Below, one piece after another: positions 10,830-23,161 of a DNA stretch of 64,000 bases (position 1 is the stretch's first letter; the number at the start of each line of letters is the position of its first letter). A model generated the notes under the pieces. The model did no database searches. It was not told the DNA's origin and was given only the letters and a program-made list of their open reading frames with translations. Made by a program: the position numbers and the translations under genes. This stretch comes from Eutreptiella sp. 'Long Island Sound 2002' (lineage: Eukaryota; Euglenozoa; Euglenophyceae; Eutreptiales; Eutreptiaceae): NCBI GenBank assembly GCA_964036045.1, contig OZ038382.1, positions 130,076,556 through 130,140,555 of the forward strand. Reading direction: 5' to 3'.

Positions 10830-12215
10830 GCATTCACATGATGCGTGGTGAGTAAGGTGAGGAGGCCCAAAGGAGTCCTCCTCCTGGTTGAGTTTGTTTT
10901 GGGATTGTGTTTTGTGATGGTGACCAACATGTGTCCCTTCCCTGCATGCTGCATGCTCATGAAGCGTTAAAGGGTGTAGGCCACGCGCTGTGCTTGCGGT
11001 AAATATCTTGTTAGGTTACCCAGGCTCCGCCCCACCTTCTTGAAGAGAACCGGCGGATTCCTTAGCGCTTGCTTGCTTGATAGGACGGTTTGAAAATAGT
11101 CAATTATGATCAAGTCTGACACCCGTGTAATACGGCGAGGCTTGTTAAATTGCAGGTCCAGACCGTCCTTCATGTGCCTCTTTCAGGTGGGTCAGGGAAG
11201 GGTGATTGGTGCACAGCAGCAAATTTGTTTTGCCAAGCTAAACAGGGCGCGGATCACACACATATGGGGCTTTCACACCACCTGGCCATGGACAACGCTT
11301 ACTACACGCTGTGCGCTCAAAACACAAGTGCACTCCCTCCAAGCCATGTCAGAGAAGCGCGCAAGGGCATCTTTATCAGGCCACAGCAGCCTAGTGGCGT
11401 GGTGTTCGCTTGCCTCTCCACAGGAGGGCCAATAGGGTCTGTGTCTTCATTGCCAACACCACCCAGTAGTGTGTGTAGGGGTCAGGGTCAGCAAGCCTGG
11501 TAGGGACTGAGTGCGGTTGTGCTCACCCTGCCTTCGAAGGCTGGTGCTGACATTAGTGAGTGTAGTGTAGTGGTGTCTCCTGCACCGCGTGCTTTTCCTC
11601 GCCGGCAGGGGAGTGTGTTATTTTTTTGCCTTTAGAAAAATGGATGTTTTGTATGCCCTTAGCACACTTGGCCACCCCCTTCCTCTCTACTAGGTACGGC
11701 TTTTGCCGTTCACCAAAAGGATAGGCGCCAGCACAGAAATTGGGCGCCATAGGAGTGGTAACAATAGCTGACTAGGACCTTGGGTCCGACATCAATGAAG
11801 GCCGATGATGGCAGCCAGGCTGGGGCAAGAGGTGAGACACACACAGACATACGTAGCACACTTAAAGGTATGGTAACACCGCCAAGACGGGTAGAGCCCC
11901 ATGGATCTGGACCAGTTAGGGGTCCTAACTGTGGGCAGGCCGTCCCCAAGGAGCGTGGGCACACCATGCATAACCACACTTTGTCGATAGCTTAGGATCC
12001 CCCCCATGACTTGCCACCAGCGTGTTGCTCATATAATAGAATGATCACTGAGGGCACACAGTGTCAACGTCACAAGGTCCGCGACGCGTGGTAACCCTCT
12101 GGGTCAACAGGCGTGGATACCTCATTCGAGACGGTGCAGGTTCCCACGGAAAGGATTGAGACTTCATTAGCTCTTATGCTGAGAGAAACAATCAGCACGG
12201 GTTAGGAGTTGAGCC
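10830..12215 (-). other. E: 3' noncoding region shared with element C
   Basis: This tract matches the region downstream of integrase in C (about 48300-49470). Shared landmarks are TTAAAGGGT followed by AGGCCACGCG, GCTTGCTTG near 11070 and 48540, GGGTGATTGGTGCA near 11200 and 48690, and an identical 23-base block at 11725-11747 and 49279-49301. Its length and conservation between two diverged copies suggest it belongs to the family. No coding domain is seen. Confidence 0.7.
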
Positions 12216-12219
12216 TCAT

Positions 12220-12494
12220 TGTTCTCAACGAGGTAGCAACAAAACACGGGGTTGATGGTGCCGTCGGGTTGGATGAAGGCAGACATGGGTTCCCAGGTCG
12301 CCTCAGAAACTACATAGCCTTCCCGAATGGTGAGGAATTTTCAACGCTATTTTTATTCGCGGCGCACAATACCTGCCACAATGTAGTATCCATCGACTGC
12401 CATATTTTCGGCAGTCATCGCATCCAAATTGTCAGCCTCTTTAGGGGAGGCAGCGTTCTGCAGGTCGATTTTCTCCACCTCTTTCACCTAGGCT
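12220..12494 (-). pseudogene. E: chromodomain-like C-terminus of integrase
   Basis: On the minus strand the translation contains DLQNAASP, DGYYIVAGIV, then EGYVVSEATWEPMSAFIQP. Element C has DLQGAASP, EGFYLVKSVL and EGFGVKEATWEPFSAFVLP at the same place. The aromatic residue near the start and the ATWEP motif are typical of the chromodomains that end chromovirus integrases, where they are thought to guide insertion to marked chromatin. It is cut off from the rest of integrase by the insertion at about 12495-13290. Confidence 0.75.
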
Positions 12495-13290
12495 TTTATG
12501 ACCCCAGATATTCCGAAATTGCGTCCTGAAATTCCTGAAATTGCATTTCCATGCCTTGAAACCCCCAAGAAAACTCGAAAGAATGAAAAAAGCTCCATAA
12601 TACCCCTTTTTAATGACATGTCAACTTTTTGGTCAGAAAATATCATGCCAATCTGCCCGGATCTTGCTTCATCCTCTCCCAAAAACAATTAATCTCCACA
12701 ATTCCTCACCCCAACCAACATGTGTGTGCATGTGCACCAAATACCCGCTATTGAATGAAAACGACAATGTGCAAAATTTGTCATTTAATTCAGCGACAGA
12801 AAATGAAATGACAAATTACTACCATGCCCCCCCCCCCCTGCCCCCTTTGCACCCCCGCTCAATTGCAAATATTAGAAACACAAGCCAGACTGCCAGACCA
12901 TAGACCATAATTGAAAATTTCCTGCATACACGCTGTGTTGTCCTGCCCTGCTCAGCCGTGCCCTGCACTGCAGTGCCCTGCCCAGCGACCAAAAAATTGC
13001 AAGTAGAATTAACTACCCCCTTCCCCCCAAATAGTAAAGACAACCAGAAGCTTGGATCATAACACAAAATGAAATTTGGAACCTCAGAGTCATCAGTACC
13101 CAAACCTGCATGCAAAAACCAGACACTGGCATACAATCACACATTGCAACGCAAAACAAATCTGCTCCATATGGCCATATGTTGAAGAACACAGCGCCGT
13201 TGATTCTGGCTCTTTGATCAGAGGTTCTGAAACTGTCGCCCTTGTCTTGCCCTCAATGCAACAATGCAACACGATTATACACAGGTATCG
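12495..13290. mobile_element. Foreign insertion of about 0.8 kb inside the E integrase
   Basis: Integrase homology to C stops on the right near 13290-13330 (after an LRHYT motif) and resumes on the left near 12490. The DNA between is AT-rich, has a run of ten or more C around 12829, and no recognisable protein. I could not define terminal repeats or a target duplication, so the type of insertion is unknown. Confidence 0.6.
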
Positions 13291-13299
13291 CTTCGGCGC

Positions 13300-13970
13300 C
13301 ACCCATCCCATGAGAAGTTGTGGGGGGAGGTGTAGTGCCTCAACTGTTTAGGGGCGCATAGTGGTTCGGCACCCAAACGTGGACTGCACCTGACATGGAT
13401 CCTGGATCGATCTATCCTGATGATAACATAGGGCCCAAAATAAGGGGCCTGCAGGCACTTACGAGGCCAGGAGGGTAGTCACGAGTGGAGAACCAAAACA
13501 AGGTCACCAACCTTAAAACTGGCGGTTCGCCGTACGGTATTTCGTTGGTTCAGTCAACGTTCAGGAATGTGTCTGAGGTTAGTTTCTGCGTGGTTAGCCA
13601 AAGATTGCTTGTGCTCCAACCAATCCCCGACGGGGCTCTTGAAGTCCTCAGGAAAGGGGATTCTGAAAGCCCAAGCACGCCGTCCTCCATGAAACAATTT
13701 CTGGGGAGTGAAACCTGTAGACGAGCTCCTCTGTGAGTTCATGGTTAGCACACCCTACGTCAGTAGCCGTACCCAATTGTTGGTACGTTCCTGTTTCATC
13801 GGGATTCTAAAGTTCTGTTCCACCACACGATTCTGTCTGTTGCAAAGAGGGTTACACTTGTGAGTATAGGGCACACCTGTGGTTACCTGAACCTTCAGTG
13901 CGTTCAGAACAGGTTTGTACCATCTTGTGTCGCTACGGATGCGTACATCTTCAGCTGGTCTTGAACCCCG
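13300..13970 (-). pseudogene. E: integrase catalytic core and GPY region, broken
   Basis: The minus-strand frame at 13755-13976 reads EDVRIRSDTRWYKPVLNAL, matching EDVRVRSDTGWYKRVLRSL of C; the SD carries the second catalytic Asp. NPLCNRQ follows, where C has NPLCERQ, so the catalytic Glu is replaced by Asn. Next come MNSQRSSSTGF (13554-13751), GDLVLVLHS and YFGPYVIIR, the last being the GPY/F motif of gypsy integrases. Several frameshifts separate these parts. Confidence 0.8.
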
Positions 13971-13984
13971 TGTCATAGACGGGA

Positions 13985-14384
13985 ACCAGTGGTAAAAAAA
14001 ATACCCAATACCTCTTCAACAAGGATCGTATTGCTGTGCCTGAGGAAGAACTGGATTGGTGCCTGCAGTGGCCCCATCTCAGCTCAGGTCACACTGGCGC
14101 CCATCGCTCAGTAGACGTCTTCCGAGAGTGTTTCTATTACGGTCTAACCTTGACTGAACTGAGGTCTCGTATGCAGACCATTGTTGATGCTTGTGGCTGT
14201 CGTGCCAGCAAGCAGAGCGATGGTAGGGATAGGAGACTGATCTCCAGCTTACCTATACCCTATTGTACTGACTCTCTTCTCTACGTGGATTTCATCCACG
14301 GCATGCCACGCTTTGGTGGCTATGATAGCTGCCTAGTTGTAACCTGTGGCCTGTCACGCTTCACCCGTGTATTTCCTATCGAAG
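13985..14384 (+). pseudogene. E: inverted segment with the integrase zinc finger and start of the core
   Basis: This part of the pol gene lies on the plus strand, opposite to everything around it. It reads KDRIAVPEEE, SSGHTGAHRSVDVF, CGCRASK, LYVDFIHGMPRFGGYD and GLSRFTRVFP. Element C reads EDRIVVPSD, SSGHVGADHTLRLF, CPCRSCK, LYVDYTEMPK and GLTRFTRVFP in its normal orientation. It includes the HHCC-type zinc finger and the first catalytic Asp (in YVDF). About 35-50 residues expected at each junction are missing, so inversion came with loss at both ends. Confidence 0.82.
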
Positions 14385-14850
14385 TTGATGCGTGATACAT
14401 AGTCAAACAGTTCATTTTTCATACCAGGTACATGGTGAAGGGTTAGCATGAACTTGCTGAGGTATGTCCACCATCGTTTTAATTTCGCTTTCTCTGGTGG
14501 TGGGCCCTTCTGAAATGACTTCGTGGGTGTCCGGTCACATAGCCATACAATAGGGTTAGATCCCAACAGTTAGGATTGTGAGGAGAGCACCAACACACCA
14601 ACCAGGAGGTCCTGGCCGTAGGTGCTGTAGTTGAAACGAGGCTCGTTCCATTTCGAGTTCCAGTGACCAAGTGGCACCAGTCGCCACTCACTGGAGGGAT
14701 AGTCCTGTTTTACAGAACCCTCACGGTTTAAACCTGAGGTGCAATAATTGCACTGGGTTAGCTCTGTAGGGTTAAGCTCTTGCCATTGGTAAATCGTTCC
14801 ACCCCCCACTTCATCACTGGCATTCGTGATTAGGACGATCTCACCCTTAG
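14385..14850 (-). pseudogene. E: RNase H domain, broken
   Basis: Minus-strand fragments read NPIVWLCDRTPTKSFQKGPP, KLKRWWTYLSK, LHHVPGMKNE and YVSRINFD. They match C (VVWLCDQEPVRSFQKGPP, LRRWWTYLSQ, VHHIQGVKNQ, YISRNNFD). This is the RNase H fold that removes the RNA strand during reverse transcription. The parts lie in different frames. The domain stops exactly at the right border of the inverted segment. Confidence 0.8.
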
Positions 14851-16110
14851 AGCAAGGTACCCCCAGAACAGTTGGAGGAGGCGATTTTCTTCTTCAACTC
14901 TTGGAAACCCTCTTCCTCTCTGGCGGTCCATCTCCAGGGAGTAGTCTTCTTGATTAGGTCGGTGGGAGGGGCAGGAGAGTGAGTACAATTTTGGATGCCG
15001 CGCCTATAAAAGTTACAGGCAGCCACAAAACTGCTCACCTTGTGTAGACCCTTCTTAGGGTCATCGCATAACTGCATGTCCGGAAGGGGCTGCATCTTAG
15101 ACGCGGCTGGTTTCTACCAGCCAGACCCCACATGGAAACCCAGATACTGAATCTCTTCTTTCATGAACTCGCATTTTTCGAGTTTGATACGGAGATAATT
15201 TTCCTGACAAACGGTGAAACACTCACACAAGAGGAGGACATGGTCCTCTTGGGTATTGGTACCCAAACTCAGGATGGATGTGAGCCTCCATCCCAGCCCC
15301 TCCAGAAATCAACTCTTGTACAAGAGGCTTGCGCCTCAATATATAGAAAATTTTGATTATCACTTTCTGCGAGAGTGCCGGGGCGTTACCGACCCCAAGA
15401 GGCATAATCTTCCATTCAAATACACGACCCTTAGGGGTTATAAACGCCAGCAGTTCCTGAGCTGCAGCAGTTAAGTCAACCTGCTAGAAACCAGTGCGTT
15501 TGTGGATTTTTTGTTTTATACCTGCATTTAGCAATGCGCACAAGGGTGTTTTCCATTTTAGGAATTCTCCCCCAGTGGCACCGGGTTTTCTTTTTGACCT
15601 CACCATAGTCGGCAACCAGTCACAGGGCAGTTGATCCGGCTTCAGCAACCACGAAGCACGGACTGCAATGATGGGGTTAGTCCCCCTTCTTACATTCCTC
15701 CACAACGCCAGCATCAATATATTCCTGTATCTGGCGTCTTCTTTCTTCAACCTGTTCTTGAGGAGCGGGGTAGGGACCACGTCTCACTTGCGTTTTCTCA
15801 AACCGAGGTTTGAGTTTCAGGTCCACCTCGACCACCTTTTTGCAGGAAGGAGGTGCAGGTAAGGCGCCTAACACCTCCTCATAGGTTAGGAGCAGTTTCT
15901 TTAGTCGACGCTCAAGGTTCATACTCTCAATTTTGTGTTGGAACTCCTCCTCAGCATGGAGGTTGCTCTTACCACGCTCATCCTTTCTCTGCTGATCAAC
16001 AGTTTCGGCAGGTAGCGTGCTGTCGTCCCCCGCTGGGGGACATTGTTGCGTGCAGTCCAGAAAGTACACGAGGGGTACCTGTGGGTCAGGTAGTGTGTAG
16101 AGCTCATCAT
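14851..16110 (-). pseudogene. E: reverse transcriptase, broken
   Basis: Minus-strand pieces in shifting frames read RRGPYPAPQEQVEERRRQIQ and YIDAGVVEECKKGD (15677-16069), then MEAHIHPEFG (15223-15405), then DDPKKGLHKVSSFVAACNFY (14847-15095). They parallel C in order. At the catalytic box C and D read AHIDDVCLG; E reads AHIHP with a base lost, so both catalytic aspartates are gone. Confidence 0.82.
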
Positions 16111-16120
16111 CCTCCTCAGA

Positions 16121-16748
16121 TCATATGGAGGATTTCCAGGTCTGTCTGAGGTATTGGAGTCGCTCTTGGCGTTCCATACCTTCGTCTCTCATGTACAACT
16201 TGTTTCGGAGCTCCTGGGCGTCATGCTCTGACAGGGGCATGTTATTAGCCGCGGGCAACGCTAGAGCGCCAGTGTTCTGAGCTGCGGACTCTCCTGAGCA
16301 TGCATGCTGCATGTGAAGCACACGTTTCCCAACAGGGGAGCGTTGCTCTGGGGTTAACTCCAGATCTACCTCCTTTAGCAGTAGCTGGGCCAAGAAGGCA
16401 CTCTGTTTGAGATCAACACAGCTGCGGTCAACAGGGGGAATACAGCTGGCGATTTCAGACAGCTGATCTTCGGCATCTTTCCTCGCAAGACCAAGTACCA
16501 ATTCATCATCCTAGGATTCACACCCTGTAAGTGTGGCTGAAGTGTGCTCAGGGGATCGTTTGTTGAGATCTGAAACGGTCAGACCACAATTTTTGGCCAT
16601 GACTTCTTTCAGTAGCAGCTGGTCAAGATCACAAAGGAGTACAGGGTTGAGAGAACCATCAACGATGGACAAAAAACTGATCCACTCCGCCGCCTGTACA
16701 AATAGGATCAAATGTCAGGGCTTGAGATCTCAAAACAACACGAAAAAA
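16121..16748 (-). pseudogene. E: region between protease and RT, cut by element A
   Basis: Two minus-strand open frames (16121-16501 and 16511-16711) lie where C and D have the poorly conserved linker between protease and RT. They are acidic and polar and I recognise no catalytic motif. Position rather than sequence supports the call. The frame is broken at 16748 by the LTR of A. Confidence 0.55.
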
Positions 16749-19700
16749 TGACGCGTTCCCGTGGGGGGCCTGGCCACGGGACGCTGCGGTGGACACGCAG
16801 AGGTGAGCAGGCAGGCAAAGCACTACGCTCACAAGGGCATCATTACGCTCGTGTCATGTGACAAAGCGTTTCAGGATCCTTGCCACTCTGAAACAAGGGA
16901 ACAAAAAGTATGTACAGCAACACATCAGGATATGTACACATGGGATGAAGACTGGACTGGGGTAAGGGCATCACAGGACAATAGACACTCAGTCCCAACT
17001 CGTATCCCAATCCCAGGTCCGACCCTCTCAGTGGTTGGTGGGGGCGGGGGCTCAAACACAACCCATGCCCTGCTCAGTCCGGACCCTGAAACCCTGCCAA
17101 TAGGGGGGGTGTTTCGCCCATCCACAGGCGAGTTCCTCGGATCCAACATGCTCCAAGGCCAACCGACAGTGGCTCCCTATGCCCCCTTAAAGGCAGGTCC
17201 CAACTCCCCTCTGAGCCAGAGATATGGCCCCGCCATGATCCCCTAGGAGTTGGTAGCTGAAAATGGGCTGTTTCAGCCCAAACTGATATTAACTCCAAAA
17301 TCTCCATAATTGACCCCGCGTTCGGACCCACCAGAGGTAGGGACGAGGCACCTGACCCTATGCCCTTCGAGTACAAACTCCCTGGAGCCCTCACCCAACC
17401 TGGTTCCCTCTGAGATCCCGGCATCAGGGCACCACAGGGTCATTCAGTGGGGTCATCATGCAAAAATCACCAAAATTGGCATCATTCTCACGCGTGGCTC
17501 GCCCGGCCAGTGCAAGGCCAATGGCTCACAGGATAGGAGGCAGGACCTAGGACTTATATCTGAGTGTACAACTTGGTATTGGGTCTGGGCTCCTCATGGG
17601 CAAAGAGATATGGGGCCGCCAATTGACCACGCGAGGGGGGTTTAAATTGGGGTATGAAAAGGGGGTCATTTTGGCTGCTCGAAATGAGCCAAAATTTGGG
17701 GGTGCTCCCAATAGTATATCTCCACGCCGGCTTGGAGATCTGATCCGTCATTCCATACGCAATCCACCGGGAGTCCAACAAAGACTCCCATGCACTTGGC
17801 TCCCAGAGATCTCCATGCCACACGGCGTGGTGACAATCCCAATTGGGTCCACATATGCCAAAATGCCAAAATTGTCCACACTCACTTTGGGCTAGCACAC
17901 TAACGAAGGTTGCTCCGCTTCGCCCACGTGGTGTGTGAACCATGGGGACCAATGTCCATAACACCCATGTCATATATGGTCCATTGGTCCATGAGTCCGG
18001 CGTTCACGAGGTGGCTGAACATGGTGCACGGCGGGCAGAAAATGTGAGAAATTGCTCAAAATGGCCGAAAATGCGCACACTCATGGTTGAGGCAAATGAG
18101 GCACATGCCCGACTTGGACCGGAGTGTGCCATAGGATTGGTATCAAGTCATATGCGTCCAACATATCTTTTGGGCGTCGCCCAACTCCTCCGGTTTTGGG
18201 AATGGCAGGGTCGCCAAGTGAGCCCATGATTTCGGATAGTCCCAAATTGCCAACATGGCGGCCACGGTATGCCAAGCCCAAGAGCAGTTATTCGCCGGGT
18301 TCAAGATATGTTGGGCACCGAAGTATGTACCCTCATAACATACTTGAGTCATGATGTCAATTGAGCGCAACGTTGAGATACACGGTCGCCACTTGACATC
18401 ATGACGGGCAAAAAACAGCAATATTGGCGAAAAAACACCAAAAAGGGCCTTGAGAGGCGCACAAATATAGTATAATATCTTCGGCTTGGATTGAGTAATC
18501 AACCAATCCTTCTAAACACAATGACTTGACACCAATGACCTTCGATTCCACTTATGTGCTCCACTTGGGGCGCTTTGAAAGGTCACCAGCGCTACTTCCC
18601 AAGTGAGCACATGAAAATATGGAAAATTGCAAAACACACACCTTGCTCCCAACGCATCGCTTTGGGATCGCCACACAAGCTTCCCTCCACGAAGGTTAGC
18701 CTTGCAATTGATCGTGGGGAGTATAAGGAAGGACCTCGTGCAATATGAGGTCCGTTGGTGGGTGTATCGCTCTTAGCCAAACCCGCCAAATGGGCACGAA
18801 ATACAACACATGGCACATACCACACACTGCCTAAACAGGTAACTCCCCCCACGATATGTCATGCCCCTCCAAGGGCATAACTTTGTGTCAATCGCTCATA
18901 GGAACTCAAGGAGAGTTCCTATGCAACACCAACACTCGCGCGATACACTTGAAAGTTATCTTAACGCACGCAATATCATGGCCAAAGAGTTATAACGCAA
19001 ACTCTACCCTCTTGACCATGATCCATTACGCTAGCGCGCACGTGTGGAGACGCAAGGCGTATAAAGCTTCCTAAATTACGTCGGGAGTATTGTGAATACA
19101 TCCCATGCTTTCTTTTTTGTCATTCCTCGCAAGCAACACGAGATATGACCCTCACAAGTGGCCTCACGAATCAACTTTGTTTTGCCCATATCTCTAAGAC
19201 AAATAGAGGGCAAGACAAAAGGAAATTTGATTCGTGCATAGCAAAGCACGTAGGTCCACTCGAAAGAGGTCAAATCAAGTGCGGGGATGTCGAAGTCGAA
19301 AATCCGATTTCGACATCCTAAAAAATTCGGATTAAGGTTGCGAGTGTACAGTGTGAAAATTGCAGATGCATCAATGCAATTCCTGAAGACTTTAGAGTCT
19401 TCGTCACGGATTGCGCTAAAATGTCTGTAAATAACAGTTAAACTGGCGGTTACGCTAACGTCGCGAGCCAACCGCCAGCAGTCAAAACATTGATTATCAG
19501 AACGGAAGCGTGACAATTTACGGAAACAATATGAAAATAAAACCCTGTTGATTCCTGATATTCTGATGTGTAAATCTCAGCGGGCGACGCATCGGTTGCC
19601 GATGCGGCCGCTAATAGCTGAAATGCCCAGATCTCTCACACAAACACGTCTTACCTACATCTGTTGTTAGGGTTAGGTTGCCGAATCGACGGCCGAAGGC

Positions 19701-19939
19701 AGTGCGGGGCAGATTGGCGTGAAATAGTAAGATACCGGCAAACGGCAGTTTGCCGGTACATGGTAACATGCCCCAAGTGGCCGGAATGCCGTCACGGGGG
19801 CTTTACGGCAAGGGACACGCTCCTGCCGGGCACTCACCGGGCTTCACCGGGCGTCTTCCCCTCCGTACATGGGGTTAGTGGGCACACGGAGACCGGTTGT
19901 ATACCCCACCATGGTCGTGGGGTTCTGGGTACCGCTTCA
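16749..19939 (-). repeat. A: 3' LTR, 3191 bp
   Basis: Boundaries are fixed by comparison. The left edge TGACGCG is preceded by AAAAAA here but by TTTT at 31136. The right edge CGCTTCA is followed by the C-rich polypurine complement here and by ATAAG at 34071. In element orientation it runs TGAAGCG...CGCGTCA. It carries the 58-bp inverted repeat at 18348-18405 and a 146-codon open frame at 19076-19516. It is complete where the 5' LTR has lost about 250 bp (its 18974-19223). Confidence 0.93.
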
Positions 19940-19950
19940 CCCCCCTCCTT
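19940..19950 (-). promoter_or_regulatory. A: polypurine tract
   Basis: On the minus strand AAGGAGGGGGG directly abuts the 3' LTR. An all-purine run at this place is the usual RNase H-resistant primer for plus-strand DNA synthesis in LTR elements. Confidence 0.8.
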
Positions 19951-21418
19951 AGAGCAAACCCTGGGGGGGGCTCGATAACACCCTGGCATGGCAGCGGTTA
20001 CCCAGGACCATCCCCTGAAGGGGGGGGTGTCACATCCCACTTCAGGCTGATTCGCAGGTTAGGCTGTCAAATCCCACAGTAAGACAGGTACGGTGCTGTA
20101 GCTGTTAGTAACTGCAAGTATAGCATCAAGTATTAAGTCCCGGGTCCTGGCGGCGATTGTTCGGCATCCAAAGGACCCGTTAACCCATACCAGGCGCACC
20201 GGTGCCGGCTGCGACGGTCACTAAAACAGTGGCGGTGGCATACACGGCGAAAGAAAGGCGTCACACGACGACCGAGGTGGTCCCACAGGTCAAAAGCGAC
20301 CACAAAGATCCATCAGGCTACCCCAAGCTTCCCAAGGCCCGCCGGCTGGGGGAGAGTCCCCACGGGTCCTTCCTCGGGCGCACCATGTCCATATCCACGA
20401 CGCGAGTCCAGAGTGGTACAGCCGAACGAGCTCCTCCTTAAGGGATCGGGCATCAAGGCCGTCTTTTCCCTCGCCCTATTACCACGAAGGCCATACATGA
20501 GGGAGTCCTCATGCAGTGTGGGCGGAGGCGTCGACTCCTCAAACCACCAGTTTCCCAGGCAGACTGACCGAGGTCAGGAGCACCGGAGGCCGCCACCCGA
20601 CTGCAAGTGCGTCTGCGAGTCGGTAGGCTCACACTGGGACTGACAGTGGCGGACCGCTGGGAGTGCATTCAGGCAACTCGGCTTCCCGCCTGGCGCCATC
20701 AGGATCTCAGCACATCACAGCCACTAGGGCACACGGTATCACAGGCACTCAAACAGAAGAATCTGTACTTAGGTACTGGTCCAGGCTGGACCTTATGTAA
20801 ATGCATGTATATGGCGACTCAGGGCGCCTTCCTATGTCGATTCGTGTCCCTTCGGGGGGAAGAACAGTCCCTATCTGGCGACGGACTGACAATACTTAAC
20901 ATACAGATGCACATATCCTGGGGGGCAGAAAAATAAGCAATAAGAGGGGTAAAAGGCGTGTAAACACACTCTGGACAGAGCGCCAAACCACGCCCCGGTT
21001 AGGATAAGGCATATGCAGGAGGGTTCAGGAAAACGCCTGAGTTTAGGCAATATATAGTCTGCAGACACACGTCGACTGGTCTGGCTCCCGCAAGTGCCAT
21101 GGGACCAGACCACACACCAAAAAATCGCAATGCCAATGACAGCGGCATCCGTTGCGCAACGTCGTATGGGCTTCAAGGCCCGAAGAGCTCAGAAAATGTG
21201 AAGGTCAGTCGCCCTACCTGGTTTCCCAGGGCTTCAGCAGGAGGGGGGTGACAAATTGAAGTGAGAGAGGGGCCATCCTCCCCTGGATTCAGCAGGGGGG
21301 GGTATATGGCCACTCTGATGGCAGGTCACCGGAAGATGGAAGAGAGCAAGCAAGTTAGGGACGATCCGTCGACCAAACAAGCGCTCAAAACGCATCAGGG
21401 GAGAGCTCAGGGCGCTGA
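19951..21418 (-). other. A: 3' noncoding region
   Basis: About 1.5 kb separates the integrase stop from the polypurine tract. Open frames on both strands are short and without motifs. The same place in family 2 also has a long noncoding region, but I see no sequence match between the two. Confidence 0.6.
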
Positions 21419-23161
21419 TCAGGCACCCCTGGCTGCAATCGCCCGGGTGAGTGCTGCCAAGTCCGAGACATGGATTTTGGTCTTGTGCTTGCGGATGTAC
21501 TCCATGAAGGGGGTATTGACCCGCAGCACGAACGAGGAGACGGGTTCCCAGGTGTCGTGGGACGGCCCATAGCCTCGCCAACGAACCTTGAACTCCAGTC
21601 CTCCGGGTGCCGAGGCGTTCGGACGCTGGGCCAGGATCTTCTCCACTGTATAGTCGTCCTGCTCAGCGTAGTCGTCGTCCGACTCAGCCTCATGTGCGGC
21701 AAAGCAAAGGGACACATGCTGGCCACGGAGGTCGGGTTCCCGCATACGGAGTTGACTCTCGTGGCGCTCCCGGAACTGTCCGTGACCCACCTTGATGCGG
21801 TAGGTGTCCTCACCAATCCTTGGGACCACCTCGCCGGGTGTGAACCAGGTTTTGCTGCGGTGGGTGCCCATAGGGCGGGGTCTGATCACCCACACCGGGT
21901 CTCCCACCCTGAACTTTGGCGCTGTCGAGCTCGGGGCGGACTTCTGACGCTCAGCATGCTCCTTCTCGAGCTGCTGGCGGATGTGCCGCGCCGTTTGCTC
22001 TTGCCGCGCGAAGAATTCTTTGGCGTCCATGGCCATACCATCACCAGACAAGGGAAGTCCCCGACTCAGGGGGTCCCTGCCGAACAGAATCTGGTGAGGG
22101 GACAAACCACCCGGAGTGGGGGTGTCATGATGGGCCTTCAGAGCAGGCCACATCTCCTCAAACCAGTTCCGACGTGGATTGGTGATGTGAATCTTGCGCA
22201 GCTTCTTGAACAGCTGCCGTCCAGCCACTTCAGCACGGCCGTTAGACCGGCTGAGATAGGCGACGCTCTTGGCATGACGTATTCCCATAAGGGAACACAT
22301 AGCCTTGAATCAGCCACCAGTAAACTAGGGCCCTCGGTCACTGCAAATGGTGCGGGGGATGTCAAAGACGGTCTGCTACTGACGAATCATCATGACTGCC
22401 ACTTCCTTGGCAAGCAACCCCTTTTTGCGTGCCGGAACGGCTACTATGTAGCCACTGTGGCGATCCACACAAAAAACCACACAGTCAAAGGTCTCCTTGC
22501 CAATGTGAACTTCGGGCATGGAGAAGACGTCCATGACCACGCTCTCCATGGGCTGGTCAGGAACCGGGGTCCATTGAGCTTCCCCCTTGACGTTCCGGTC
22601 ATCGGGATTGCAGGCCTGACAGACCGAGCAACCCTTCCTGACCTTCTTGATGGCGGTGTAGAGATTGATCTGGTCGATCTCAAACCGGCGCTGCATGTCC
22701 AGGGCTTGCTTCTTGAACCCTGGGTGCATCATGTGGTGGTGCCAAGCTTCACACAGCTCGAGCACTCGGGACTGCGGTACTAGCACCTTACCATTCCTGT
22801 AGAGCTTGCCATCTTCCTCAGTCAGCCCCTTTGGCCACTTCTGCCCGTCATCAGGGTCGGTCACAGCCCTATACTCGGCCGCAAAGGCCTCGGACTTGGC
22901 GTAGTCGTCGGTCCAGTCGTCCTGGAGGCAGGATTCAGGGAAGAGGTGCTTGTCGGACTCAGCTCCCTCAGGGGCGAGTACTCTGACCGCTCTGCCCATC
23001 CTCATTCCGAGGGGGGCATCCGCAGCCATGACGACGAAGCATTTAACACCCTCCTCCTCCATCAGGCGCTCCATTGCAATGATCCTCTTGGCTTCAGCGG
23101 TCTCAGCCTCATCGCCATGGGCAGAGATATCTGTCATGCCCTTGCTGGCGGGATAGGCCAC
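21419..23161 (-). pseudogene. A: integrase with C-terminal chromodomain, broken by stops
   Basis: The enzyme would insert element DNA into the chromosome. Reading leftward, the zinc finger shows HHMMHPG then CSVCQAC near 22650. The core has D in ESVVMDVFSMP, D in TICSDRGP and E in SNGRAEVAGRQL. A stalk region follows, and at residues 217-272 of the last frame a clear chromodomain: YTVEKIL, FKVRWRGYG, DTWEP. Stops interrupt it near 22376, 22330 and 22315; two lie where CAG is expected and one where TGG is. The start is shifted one frame from RNase H. The chromodomain is the best evidence that this is a chromovirus. Confidence 0.9.

Larger units (their letters stand above)
10830..16748 (-). mobile_element. 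Element E: decayed family 2 gypsy element, right end cut by element A
   Basis: Reading leftward on the minus strand the order is linker, RT, RNase H, integrase, chromodomain, long 3' noncoding region, as in element C. There are many frameshifts and stops. An internal piece (about 13985-14384) is inverted and about 0.8 kb of foreign DNA sits at about 12495-13290. Gag, protease and 5' LTR are missing; the sequence stops at the junction with A. They do not reappear beyond A at 34071. Confidence 0.85.

Noticed and set aside
19664-19680. GTTAGGGTTAGG as interstitial telomere repeat
   Set aside because: Only two units, and present in each family 1 LTR, so it is simply LTR sequence.
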